Positions 48,181 to 61,138 of a stretch of DNA of 64,000 bases are shown in pieces. The notes beneath the pieces were generated by a model. That model saw nothing but the letters and a program-made list of their open reading frames with translations, made no database searches and was not told where the DNA came from. The position numbers were made by a program, and so were the translations under genes. Where the stretch lies: assembly GCF_050948175.1 (NCBI RefSeq), contig NW_027490122.1, positions 806,001 to 870,000 on the forward strand, written 5' to 3'. This stretch comes from Xylocopa sonorina (Eukaryota > Arthropoda > Insecta > Hymenoptera > Apidae). The first letter of the stretch is position 1. Each line of letters begins with the position of its first letter.

Positions 48181-51100
48181 CGGCACCTGGACATCTAGAA
48201 ACGCTATCCCCGGGCAAGGAAGTGTAGGGTTCACACTCAATTCATATGCAGAAGCAGATAAACATAACGCGATGCTATGAATATTACATCTTATCATAAA
48301 ATATAGAAGTAAGATGCGCAGCCGCGTTTTACGAAGCATTAGAACTCTATTGCTTCTAAACCATCAGATATAGAAACGATATTCCGTAGCAAGGAAGTGA
48401 TCCATTTACATTCATTTGAAGTGTAGAGGAGATATACAAAACGCGTTGCATTGAAATTACATCTTATCATGTGACTTAGAATTGATATGCGATATCGCGT
48501 TTTATAAAGAGTTAGAAATCTATTGCTTCGATGCGTAGACATCTAGAAACGCAATTTCCTAGCCAAGAAGTGTGGCATTTACATTCTTTTGAAGTGAATA
48601 CGAGGTATACATAACACTTCGCAATGAATATTATATCTTATCATGAAACATACATGAGATGCGATATCGCGTTCTAGGAAGTATTAGAAATCCATTGCTT
48701 CGATACGTAGACATCATGGAACGCAATTTCCTAGCAAGGAAGCGTGGGGTTTGCAATCTTTAGATGTGTAGTCGAGGTATACATAACACTTCCCAATGAA
48801 TATTATAGCTTATCTTGAAACCCAGAAATGAGATGCGATATCGCGTTTTAAGAAGCAGTGGAACCCTATGGCTTGGGTACGTAGACATCAGAGAACACTA
48901 TTTCCTAGCAAGGATGTGTGGCCTTCACATTTTTTTGAAGTGTATACGAGGTCCACATAGCTCTTCGCAAAGAATATTGCATCTTATCATAATACGTAGA
49001 AATGAGATGCGATATCGCATTTTAAGCAGCATTAGAACTCTATTGCTTGGATACGCAGACATCTGGAAACGCTATTTCCTAGCAAGGAAGTGTGGTATTT
49101 GCAATCTTTGGAAGTGTAGTCGAGGTATACATAATACTTCGCAATGAATATAATAACTTATCTTGAAACCCAGAAATGAGATGCGATATCGCGTTGTAAG
49201 AACCATTTGAACTCTATTTCTTCGATACGTAGACATATGGAAACGCTATCTCTTAGAAAGGAAGTGTGTCATTTACATTCCTTTGAAGTGCAGACGAGGT
49301 ATACATAACATTTCGCAATGGATATTGTAGCTTATCGTGAAACATAGAAATGAGATGCGATATCGCGTTTTAAGAAGCATTAGAACTTTATAGCTTCGAT
49401 ACGTAGACATCTGCAAACGCTATTTCCTAGGAAGGAAGTGATGCATTTACATTCATTCGAAGTGTAGGCGTGGAAAACAATACTTCGCAATGAATATTAT
49501 ACCTTATCATGAATCATAGAAATGAGATGCGGTATTTCGTTTTAAGAAGCACTAGAACTCTATTGCTTCGATACGTAGACATCTGCAAACTCTATTTCTT
49601 AGCAAGGAAGTGTCGCATTTACATTCAGTTGAAGTGTATGCGAGGAATAAGTGACATATCGCAATGAATATTATATCCTATCATGAAACATATGAATGAG
49701 ATGCGATATCGCGTTTTAAGTAGCATTAGAACTCTATTGCCACGATACGTAGACATCTGCAAAGGCCATTTCCTAGCATGGAAGGGTCGCATTTACATTC
49801 ATTGGAAGTGTAGACGAGGAGTACATAGCACTTCGCAACGAATATTACATCTTATCATGAGACATAGATATGAGATGCGATATCGCTCTTCAAGAAGCAT
49901 TAGTACTCTATTGCTACGATACGTAGACATCTGCAAAAGCTACATCCTAGCAAGGAATTGTCGCATTTACATTCATTTAAAGTGAATACGAGGGATACAT
50001 AACACTCCACAATGAATGTCATATCTAATCATGAAACGTAGAAATGAGATATGAGATCTCGTTTTAAGAAGCATTACGACTCTATTGGTTCGATACGTAG
50101 ACATCTGCAAACGTTATTTCCTAACAACGAAGTGTCGCATTTACATTCATTTGAAGTGAATACGAGGGATACATTACACTCCACAATGAATATTATATCT
50201 TATCATGAAGCGTAGAAATGAGATGCGATATCGCGATATAAGAAGCATTAGAACTCTATTGCCTTGATATGTAAACATCTGCAAGCGCTATTTCCTAGCA
50301 AGGAAGTGTCGCATTTACATTCATTGGAAGTGTAGACGAGGAGTACATAGCACTTCGCAACGAATATTACATCTTATCATGAGACATAGATATGAGATGC
50401 GATATCGCTCTTCAAGAAGCATTAGTACTCTATTGCTACGATACGTAGGCTTCGGCAAAAGCTACATCCTAGCAAGGAATTGTCGCATTTACATTTATTT
50501 GGAGTGAATACGAGGGATACATAACACTCCGCAATGAATATTATATCTTATCATGAAACGTAGAAATGAGATGCGATATCGCGATATAAGAAGCATTAGA
50601 ACTCTATTGCCTTGATACGTAAACATCTGCAAAAGCTATTTCCTAGCAAGCAAGTGTCGCATTTACATTCATTGGAAGTGTAGACGAGGAGTACATAGCA
50701 CTTCGCAACGAATATTATATCGTATCATGGGACATAGATATGAGATGCGGTATCGCGCTTCAAGAAGCATTAGTAATCTATTGCTACGATACGTAGGCTT
50801 CGGCAAAAGCTACATCCTAGCAAGGAATTGTCGCATTTACATTCATTTGGAGTGAATACGAGGGATACATAACACTCCAGAATGAATATTATATCTAATC
50901 CTGAAACGTAGAAATGAGATGCGATATCGCGATATAAGAAGCATTACAACTCTATTGCTTCGATACGTAGATATCTGCAAACGCTACTTCCTAGCAAGGA
51001 AATGTCGCGTTTCCATTCCATTGAAGTGAATACGAGGTATACATGCCACTCCGCAATGAATATTATATCATATCGTGAAACATAGAAATGAGATGCGATA

Positions 51101-51718
51101 TCTCGTTTTGGGAAGCATTAGAACTGTATTGCTACGATACGTCGACATCTGCAATCGCTATTTCCTAGCAAGGATGTGTCGCATTTACATTCTTCTGAAG
51201 TGAATACGAGGTATACATGACTCTTCGCCATGAATATTATATCTTATCATGAAACGTAGAAATGAGATGCGATATCGCGATATAAGAGGCATTACAACTC
51301 TATTGCTTCGATACGTAGATATCTGCAAACGCTACTTCCTAGCAAGGAAGTGTCGCATTTACATTCCATGGAAGTGAATACGAGGTATACATGGCACTCC
51401 GCAACGAATATTATATCTTATCATGAAACATAGAATTGAGATGCGATATCGCGATTTAAAAAGCATTAGAATCCTATTGCTGCGGTACGTAGACATCTGC
51501 AAAGGCTATTCAATAGAATGGAAGTGTCGCATTTACATTCCTTTGGAGTGTAGACGCGGAATACATAACTCTTCGCAATGAATATTATATCGTTTCATGA
51601 AACATAGTAATGTGATGCGATATCGCGATTTAAAAAGCATTAGAACCCTATTGCTGCGGTACGTAGACATCTGCAAACGCTATTCAATAGAAAGGAAGTG
51701 TCGCATTTACATTCCTTT
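48181..51718 (-). repeat. 174-bp satellite array, inverted block (right of the island)
   Basis: About 20 monomers in reverse orientation, each with GAAGTGTAGACGAGG or GAAGTGAATACGAGG followed by CTTATCATGAAAC on the plus strand. The monomers nearest the island (48.2-49.2 kb) are the most diverged. Short plus-strand open frames at 48,815-49,147 and 49,683-49,985 are the same 58-codon reading of the repeat as in the right arm. No gene was seen. Confidence 0.93.
49801..50850 (-). repeat. 2- and 3-monomer local repeat in the inverted block
   Basis: ATTGGAAGTGTAGACGAGGA is at 49,801, 50,323 and 50,671, giving spacings of 522 and 348 bp (3 and 2 monomers). The alternating monomers carry GCTTCGGCAAAAGC and GAATACGAGGGATAC variants. 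The copies are nearly identical over several hundred bases, indicating recent local amplification. Confidence 0.75.
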
Positions 51719-51724
51719 GTTTAC
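51716..51724. other. Satellite orientation switch, inverted to forward
   Basis: The inverted monomer runs to TTTACATTCCTTTG, and the next bases TTTACGTATACCTCG are in forward orientation. The break falls in a different part of the monomer from the 15.93-kb junction, so the two inverted blocks end at independent breakpoints. Confidence 0.8.
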
Positions 51725-54700
51725 GTATACCTCGTATTCCTTTCAAAAGAATGTAAATTCGATACGTCCTTGCTAGGAAGTAGCGTTTGCAGGTGTCTAA
51801 GTATCGAAGCAATAGAGTTCTAGTGCTTCTTAAATCGCCATATTACATCTCATTTCTATGTTTCATTATATGATATAATTTTCATTGTGGAGTGTCATGT
51901 ATACCTCGTACTCCTTTCAAAATAATGTAAATGCGACACTTCCTTGCTAGGAAGTAGCGTTTGCAGATGTCTACATATCGAAGCAATAGATTTCTAATGG
52001 TTCTTAAATCGCTTATTGCATCTCATTTCTATGTTTCATGGTAAGATATAATATTCAATGTGGAGTGTTATGTATACCTCGTATTCACTTCAAAAGAATG
52101 TAAATGCCACACTTCCTTGCTTGGAGATAGCGTTTGCACATGTCTACATATCGAAGCAATAGATTTCTAATGCTTCTTAAATAGCCATATTGCATCTCAT
52201 TTCTATGTTTCATGGTAAGATATAATATTCATTGTGGAGTGTTATGTATACCTCGTATTCCTTTCAAAGGAATGTAAATGCGACACTTCCTTGTTGGGGA
52301 TAGCGTTTGCAGATGTCTACGTATCGAAGCAATAGATTTCTAATGCTTCTTAAATCGCCATATTACATCTCATTTCTATGTTTCATGATAAGATATAATT
52401 TTCATTGTGGAGTGTTATGTATACCTCGTATTCACTTCAAAAGAATGTAAATGCCACACTTCCTTGCTTGGAGATAGCGTTTGCAGATGTCTACATATCG
52501 AAGCAATAGATTTCTAATGCTTCTTAAATAGCCATACTGCATCTCATTTCTATGTTTCATGGTAAGATATAATATTCATTGTGGAGTGTTATGTATACCT
52601 CGTATTCCTTTCAAAGGAATGTAAATGCGACACTTCCTTGTTGGGGATAGCGTTTGCAGATGTCTACGTATCGAAGCAATAGAGTTCTAATGCTCCTTAA
52701 ATCGTCATATCGAATCTCATTTCTATGTTTCATGATAAGATACAATATTCATTGCGAAGTGTCATGTATACCTCGTACTCCTTTCAAAATAATGTAAATG
52801 CGACACTTCCTTGCTAGGAAGTAGCGTTTGCAGATGTCTACATATCGAAGCAATAGATTTCTAATGGTTCTTAAATCGCTTATTGCATCTCATTTCTATG
52901 TTTCATGGTAAGATATAATATTCAATGTGGAGTGTTATGTATACCTCGTATTCACTTCAAAAGAGTGTAAACGCGATACTTCCTTGCCAGGAAATAGCGT
53001 TTGCAGATGTTAAGGTATCGAAGCAATAGAGTTCTAATGCTTCTTAAATCGTCATATCGCATCTCATTTCTATGTTTCATGATAAGAAATAATATCCATT
53101 GTGAAGTGTCATGATTACATCGTATTCACTTCAAAAGAATGTAATTTCGACTCTTCCTGCCTATTAAATAGCGTTACCAGATGTCTACGTATCGAAGCAA
53201 TAGAATTCTAATGCTCCTTAAAACGAGATATCGCATCTCATTTCTATGTTTCATGATAAGATATAATATCCATTGCGAAGTGTCATGTGTACCTCGCATA
53301 TACTTCAAATGAATGTAAATGCGACACTTCCTTGGTAGGAAATAGCGTTTGCAGATGTCTACGTATCGCAGCCATATATTTCTAATGCTTCTTAAATTGC
53401 GATATCGCATCTCATTTCTATGTTTCGTGATAAAGTGTAATATTCATTGTGGAGTGTTACGTATACCCCGAATTAACTTCAAAAGAATGTAAATGCGACA
53501 CTTACTTGCTAGGAAATAGCGTTTGCGGATGTCTACGTATCGAAGCAATAGAGTTCTAATGCTTCTTAAAACGCGATATCGCATCTAGTTTCTATTTTTC
53601 ATGATAAGATATAATATCCATTGCGAAGTCACACTTATTCCTCGTATTCACTTCAAATGAATGTAAATGCGACACTTCCTTGCTAGGAAATAGCGTTTGC
53701 AGATGTCTACGTTTCGAAGCAGTAGAGTACTAATGCTTCATAAAGCGCGATATCGCGTCTCATTTCAATTTTTCATGATAAGATACAATATTCATTGCGA
53801 AGTGTCATGTATAGCCCGAATTCACTTCAAAAGAAAGTAGATGCGACACTTCCATGCTAGGAAATAGCGTTTGCAGATGTCTCCGCATCGAGGCCATAGA
53901 GTTCTAATGCTTCTTAAAACGCGATATGGCACCTCACTTCTATGTATCATGATAAGATATAATATTCATTGCGAAGTGTCATGTATATCTCGTCTTCACT
54001 TCAAAGGAATGTAAAAGCGGCACTTCCTTGCCAGGAAGTAGCGCTTGCCGATGTCAACGTATCGAAGCAATAGAGTTCTAATTCATCTCAGAACGCGATA
54101 TCGTAGCTCATTCCAATGTTTCGTGATAAGATATAATATTCATTGCGAAGTGTCATGTATACCTCGATTTCACTTCACAAGAATGTAAATGCGACACTTC
54201 CTTGCTAGGAAATATTGTTTGCAGATGTCTACGTATCACAGCAATAGAGTACTAATGCTTCTTAAAACGAGATGTCGTATTTCATTTTTATGTTTCGTAA
54301 TAAGATATAATATTCATTGTGTATTTTTATGTATACCCCGTATTCACTTCATTGGAATGTAAGTGCGACATTTCCTTGCTAGGATATAGAGATTGCAGAT
54401 GTCTACCTATAATAGCAATAGAGTTCTAATGCTTCTCAAAACGCGATATAGCACCTCATTCCGATGTTTCACGATAAGATATAATATTCTTTGCGAAGTA
54501 TCATGTATATCTCGTATTCACTTCAAAAGAATGTAAATGCGACACTTGCATGCTAGGAAATAGCGTTTGCAGATGTCTACGTGTCGTAGCAATAGAGTTC
54601 TAATGCTTCTTAAAACGCGATATCGCATCTCACTTCTATGTTTCATGATAAGATATAATTTTCATTGCGAAGTGTCATGTGTACCTCGATTTCACGTCAC

Positions 54701-55183
54701 AAGAATATAAATGCGACACTTCCTTGCTAGGAAATATTGTTTGCAGATGTCTACGTATCACAGCAATAGAGAACTAATGCTTCTTAAAACGAGATATCGT
54801 ATTTCATTTTTATGTTTCGTAATAAGATATAATATTCATTGTGTATTTTTATGTATACCTCGTATTCACTTCAATGGAATGTAAGTGCGGCATTTCCTTG
54901 CTAGGATATAGAGATTGCAGATGTCTACCTATATTAGCAATAGAGTTCTAATGCTTCTCAAAACGCGATATAGCACCTCATTCCGATGTTTCACGATAAG
55001 ATATAATATTCTTTGCGAAGTATCATGTATATCTCGTATTCACTTCAAAAGAATGTAAATGCGACACTTGCATATTAGGAAATAGCGTTTGCAGATGTCT
55101 ACGTATCGAAGCAATAGAGTTCAAATGCTTCTTAAAACGAGATATTGCATCTCATATCTATGTTTCATGATAAGATATAATAT
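51722..55183 (+). repeat. 174-bp satellite, forward, with 2-, 3- and 5-monomer repeats
   Basis: TTGTTGGGGA is at 52,291 and 52,638 (347 bp, a dimer). CAAAATAATGTAAATG recurs about 867 bp apart near 51,921 and 52,788 (5 monomers). ACCTCGATTTCAC is at 54,161 and 54,683 (522 bp, a trimer). Monomers here are heterogeneous, including LTR-proximal-like CTTAAATCGCCATATT forms, and are intermediate between left-arm and right-arm types. No gene was seen. Confidence 0.9.
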
Positions 55184-56939
55184 TCATTGCGAAGTGTTAT
55201 GCATTCCTCGCCTACGATTGAAATGGACGTAAATGTGACACTTCCTTGCTAGGAAATAGCGTTTGCAGATGTCTACGTATCGTAGCAATAGATTTCTAAT
55301 GCTTCTTAAAGCGCGATATCGCATCTCATTTCTATGTTTCATGGTAAGATATAACATGATTTGCGAAGTGTTATGTATTCCTCGTCTACACTTCAAATGA
55401 ATGTGAATGCGATACTTCCTCGCTAGGAAATAGCGTTTGCAGATGTCTACTTATCGTAGGGATGGAGTTCTAATGCTTCTTAAAACGTGATATCGCATCT
55501 CATATCTATGTTTCAAGATGAGATATAATATTCATTGCGAAGTGTTATGCATTCCTCGTCTACGATTCAAATGGATGTAAATGCGACACTTCCTTGCCAG
55601 GACATAGCGTTTGCAGATGTCTACGTATCGAAGCAATAGAGTTCTTATGTTACTTAAAACGCGACATCGCATCTCATTTCTATGTTTCATGGTAAGATAT
55701 AATATGATTTGCGAAGTGTCATGTATTACTCGTCTACACTTCAAATGAATGTAATTGCTACACTTCCTTGCTAGGAAATAACGATTGCAGATGTCTACGT
55801 ATCGTAGCAATAGCTTTCTAATGCTTCTTAAAACGCGATATCGCATCTCATTTCTATGTTCCATGGTAGGATATAATATGATTTGCGAAGTGTTATGTAT
55901 TCCTCGTCTACACTTCAAATGAATGTAAATGCGACACTTCCTTGCAAAGAAATAGCGTTTGCAGATGTCTACGTATCATAGCAATAGATTTCTAATGCTT
56001 CTTAAAACGCGATATCGCATCTCATTTCTATGTTTCATGGTAAGATATAATATGATTTGCGAAGTGTCATGTATTCCTCGTCTACACTTCAAATGAACGT
56101 GAATGCGACATTTCCTCGCTAGGAAATGGCGTTTGCAGATGTCTACTTATCGTAGGGATGGAGTTCTAATGCTTCTTAAAACGTGATATCGCATCTCATA
56201 TCTATGTTTCAAGATAAGATATAATATCCATTGCGAAGTGTTATGCATTCCTCGTCTACGATTCAAATGGATGTAAATGTGACACTTCCTTGCCAGGACA
56301 TAGCGTTTGCAGATGTCTACGTATCGAAGCAATAGAGTTCTTATGTTACTTAAAACGCGATATCGCATCTCATTTCTATGTTTCATGGTAAGATATAATA
56401 TGATTTGCGAAGTGTCATGTATTCCTCGTCTACACTTCAAATGAATGTAAATGCGACACTTCCTTGCTAGGAAATAGCGTCTGCCGATGTCTAGGTATCG
56501 TAGCAATAGATTTCTAATGCTTCTTAAAACGCGATATCGCATCTCATTTCTATGTTTCATGGTAAGATATAATATGATTTGCGAAGTATCATGTATTACT
56601 CGTCTACACTTCAAATGAATGTAATTGCTACACTTCCTTGCTAGGAAATAACGATTGCAGATGTCTACGTATCGTAGCAATAGCTTTCTAATGCTTCTTA
56701 AAACGCGATATCGCATCTCATTTCTATGTTCCATGGTAGGATATAATATGATTTGCGAAGTGTTATGTATTCCTCGTCTACACTTCAAATGAATGTAAAT
56801 GCGACACTTCCTTGCAAAGAAATAGCGTTTGCAGATGTCTACGTATCGTAGCAATAGATTTCTAATGTTTCTTAAAACGCGATATCGCATCTCATTTCTA
56901 TGTTTCATGGTAAGATATAACATGATTTGCGAAGTGTTA

Positions 56940-59900
56940 TGTATTCCTCGTCTACACTTCAAATGAATGTGAATGCGACATTTCCTCGCTAGGAAATAGC
57001 GTTTGCAGATGTCTACGTATCGTAGCAATAGATTTCTAATGCTTCTTAAAGCGCGATATCGCATCTCATTTCTATGTTGCATGGTAAGATATAACATGAT
57101 TTGCGAAGTGTTATGTATTCCTCGTCTACACTTCAAATGAATGAAAATGCGACACTTCCTTGCAAGGAAATAGCGTTTGCAGATGTCTACTTATCGTAGG
57201 GATGGAGTTCTAATGCTTCTTAAAACGTGAAATCGCATCTCATTTCTATGTTTTATGGTAAGATATAATATGATTTGCGAAGTGTTATGTATTCCTCGTC
57301 TACACTTCAAATGAATGAAAATGCGACACTTCCTTGCAAGGAAATAGCGTTTGCAGATGTCTACTTATCGTAGGGATGGAGTTCTAATGCTTCTTAAAAC
57401 GTGATATCGCATCTCATATCTATGTTTCAAGATGAGATATAATATTCATTGCGAAGTGTTATGCATTCCTCGTCTACGATTCAAATGGATGTAAATGCGA
57501 CACTTCCTTGCCAGGACATAGCGTTTGCAGATGTCTACGTATCGAAGCAATAGAGTTCTTATGTTACTTAAAACGCGACATCGCATCTCATTTCTATGTT
57601 TCATGGTAAGATATAATATGATTTGCGAAGTGTCATGTATTCCTCGTCTACACTTCAAATGAACGTGAATGCGACATTTCCTCGCTAGGAAATGGCGTTT
57701 GCAGATGTCTACTTATCGTAGGGATGGAGTTCTAATGCTTCTTAAAACGTGATATCGCATCTCATATCTATGTTTCAAGATAAGATATAATATCCATTGC
57801 GAAGTGTTATGCATTCCTCGTCTACGATTCAAATGGATGTAAATGTGACACTTCCTTGCCAGGACATAGCGTTTGCAGATGTCTACGTATCGAAGCAATA
57901 GAGTTCTTATGTTACTTAAAACGCGATATCGCATCTCATTTCTATGTTTCGTGGTAAGATATAATATGATTTGCGAAGCGTCATGTATTCCTCGTCTACA
58001 CTTCAAATGAATGTAAATGCGACACTTCCTTGCTAGGAAATAGCGTCTGCCGATGTCTAGGTATCGTAGCAATAGATTTCTAATGCTTCTTAAAACGCGA
58101 TATCGCATCTCATTTCTATGTTTCATGGTAAGATATAATATGATTTGCGAAGTGTCATGTATTACTCGTCTACACTTCAAATGAATGTAATTGCTACACT
58201 TCCTTGCTAGGAAATAACGATTGCAGATGTCTACGTATCGTAGCAATAGCTTTCTAATGCTTCTTAAAACGCGATATCGCATCTCATTTCTATGTTCCAT
58301 GGTAGGATATAATATGATTTGCGAAGTGTTATGTATTCCTCGTCTACACTTCAAATGAATGTAAATGCGACACTTCCTTGCAAAGAAATAGCGTTTGCAG
58401 ATGTCTACGTATCGTAGCAATAGATTCCTAATGCTTCTTAAAACGCGATATCACATCTCATTTCTATGTTTCATGGTAAGATATAATATGATTTGCGAAG
58501 TGTCATGTATTCCTCGTCTACACTTCAAATGAATGTGAATGCGACATTTCCTCGCTAGGAAATAGCGTTTGCAGATGTCTACGTATCGTAGCAATAGATT
58601 TCTAATGCTTCTTAAAGCGCGATATCGCATCTCATTTCTATGTTGCATGGTAAGATATAACATGATTTGCGAAGTGTTATGTATTCCTCGTCTACACTTC
58701 AAATGAATGAAAATGCGACACTTCCTTGCAAGGAAATAGCGTTTGCAGATGTCTACTTATCGTAGGGATGGAGTTCTAATGCTTCTTAAAACGCGATATC
58801 GCATCTCATTTCTATGTTTTATGGTAAGATATAATATGATTTGCGAAGTGTCATGTATTCCTCGTCTACACTTCAAATGAATGTAAATGCGACACTTCCT
58901 TGCTAGGAAATAGCGTCTGCCGATGTCTAGGTATCGTAGCAATAGATTTCTAATGCTTCTTAAAACGCGATATCGCATCTCATTTCTATGTCTCATGGTA
59001 AGATATAATATGATTTGCGAAGTGTCATGTATTACTCGTCTACACTTCAAATGAATGTAATTGCTACACTTCCTTGCTAGGAAATAACGATTGCAGATGT
59101 CTACGTATCGTAGCAATAGCTTTCTAATGCTTCTTAAAACGCGATATCGCATCTCATTTCTATGTTCCATGGTAGGATATAATATGATTTGCGAAGTGTT
59201 ATGTATTCCTCGTCTACACTTCAAATGAATGTAAATGCGACACTTCCTTGCAAAGAAATAGCGTTTGCAGATGTCTACGTATCGTAGCAATAGATTTCTA
59301 ATGCTTCTTAAAACGCGATTTCGCATCTCATTTCTATGTTTCATGGTAAGATATAATATGATTTGCGAAGTGTCATGTATTCCTCGTCTACACTTCAAAT
59401 GAATGTGAATGCGACATTTCCTCGCTAGGAAATAGCGTTTGCAGATGTCTACGTATCGTAGCAATAGATTTCTAATGCTTCTTAAAGCGCGATATCGCAT
59501 CTCATTTCTATGTTGCATGGTAAGATATAACATGATTTGCGAAGTGTTATGTATTCCTCGTCTACACTTCAAATGAATGAAAATGCGACACTTCCTTGCA
59601 AGGAAATAGCGTTTGCAGATGTCTACTTATCGTAGGGATGGAGTTCTAATGCTTCTTAAAACGTGATATCGCATCTCATTTCTATGTTTTATGGTAAGAT
59701 ATAATATGATTTGCGAAGTGTTATGTATTCCTCGTCTACACTTCAAATGAATGAAAATGCGACACTTCCTTGCAAGGAAATAGCGTTTGCAGATGTCTAC
59801 TTATCGTAGGGATGGACTTCTAATGCTTCTTAAAACGTGATATCGCATCTCATATCTATGTTTCAAGATGAGATATAATATTCATTGCGAAGTGTTATGC

Positions 59901-60941
59901 ATTCCTCGTCTACTATTCAAATGGATGTAAATGCGACACTTCCTTGCCAGGACATAGCGATTGCAGATGTCTACGTATCGAAGCAATAGTGTTCTTATGT
60001 TACTTAAAACGCGACATCGCATCTCATTTCTATGTTTCATGGTAAGATATAATATGATTTGCGAAGTGTCATGTATTACTCGTCTACACTTCAAATGAAT
60101 GTAATTGCTACACTTCCTTGCTAGGAAATAACGATTGCAGATGTCTACGTATCGTAGCAATAGCTTTCTAATGCTTCTTAAAACGCGATATCGCATCTCA
60201 TTTCTATGTTCCATGGTAGGATATAATATGATTTGCGAAGTGTTATGTATTCCTCGTCTACACTTCAAATGAATGTAAATGCGACACTTCCTTGCAAAGA
60301 AATAGCGTTTGCAGATGTCTACGTATCGTAGCAATAGATTTCTAATGCTTCTTAAAACGCGATATCGCATCTCATTTCTATGTCTCATGGTAAGATATAA
60401 TATGATTTGCGAAGTGTCATGTATTACTCGTCTACACTTCAAATGAATGTAATTGCTACACTTCCTTGCTAGGAAATAACGATTGCAGATGTCTACGTAT
60501 CGTAGCAATAGCTTTCTAATGCTTCTTAAAACGCGATATCGCATCTCATTTCTATGTTCCATGGTAGGATATAATATGATTTGCGAAGTGTTATGTATTC
60601 CTCGTCTACACTTCAAATGAATGTAAATGCGACACTTCCTTGCAAAGAAATAGCGTTTGCAGATGTCTACGTATCGTAGCAATAGATTTCTAATGTTTCT
60701 TAAAACGCGATATCGCATCTCATTTCTATGTTTCATGGTAAGATATAATATGATTTGCGAAGTGTCATGTATTCCTCGTCTACACTTCAAATGAATGTGA
60801 ATGCGACATTTTCTCGCTAGGAAATAGCGTTTGCAGATGTCTACGTATCGTAGCAATAGATTTCTAATGCTTCTTAAAGCGCGATATCGCATCTCATTTC
60901 TATGTTGCATGGTAAGATATAACATGATTTGCGAAGTGTCA
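56940..60941 (+). repeat. 23-monomer higher-order repeat unit (4,002 bp), copy 1
   Basis: From about 56,940 the sequence recurs 4,002 bp later (23 x 174 exactly) with no net indel to the window end. Examples are CGTGAAATCGCATC at 57,227 and 61,229, and the terminal GTGTTCTTAT ending at 59,998 and 64,000. Only isolated substitutions separate the copies. Upstream of 56,940 the match weakens (TGTTTCATGG against TGTTGCATGG), which marks the unit's left limit. Confidence 0.9.
57156..57169. other. Perfect 14-bp palindrome TTCCTTGCAAGGAA within a monomer (recurrent)
   Basis: In a subset of right-arm monomers the usual imperfect dyad TTCCT-TGCT-AGGAA has become a perfect palindrome. The form recurs at the same place in the unit, including the monomers near 57,330, 58,730, 59,590, 59,764, 61,158, 61,332, 62,722, 63,593 and 63,767. 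These monomers also carry CTACTTATCGTAGGG, which shortens the neighbouring dyad. Confidence 0.7.
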
Positions 60942-61138
60942 TGTATTCCTCGTCTACACTTCAAATGAATGTGAATGCGACATTTCCTCGCTAGGAAATA
61001 GCGTTTGCAGATGTCTACGTATCGTAGCAATAGATTTCTAATGCTTCTTAAAGCGCGATATCGCATCTCATTTCTATGTTGCATGGTAAGATATAACATG
61101 ATTTGCGAAGTGTTATGTATTCCTCGTCTACACTTCAA
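59882..61138 (-). other. Long open frame made of 58-codon satellite monomers (418 codons), probably non-coding
   Basis: About seven tandem 58-residue units, each with RNEMRYR, LLLRYVDICKRYF, ARKCRIYIHLKCRRG and HNTSQI, very rich in Arg, Lys, His and Ile. The frame stays open because 174 bp is divisible by three and two stop codons of the left-arm class (TGA in GTGAATACG and in ATGAATATT) are changed to TGT and ATC here. Related frames lie at 56,147-57,136, 57,713-58,420, 58,757-59,572, 61,715-62,704 and 62,759-63,574. There is no promoter, splice signal or codon-use evidence, and unit differences look like ordinary satellite variation. I consider it a by-product of the array, with a small chance of being translated. 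Confidence 0.8.
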
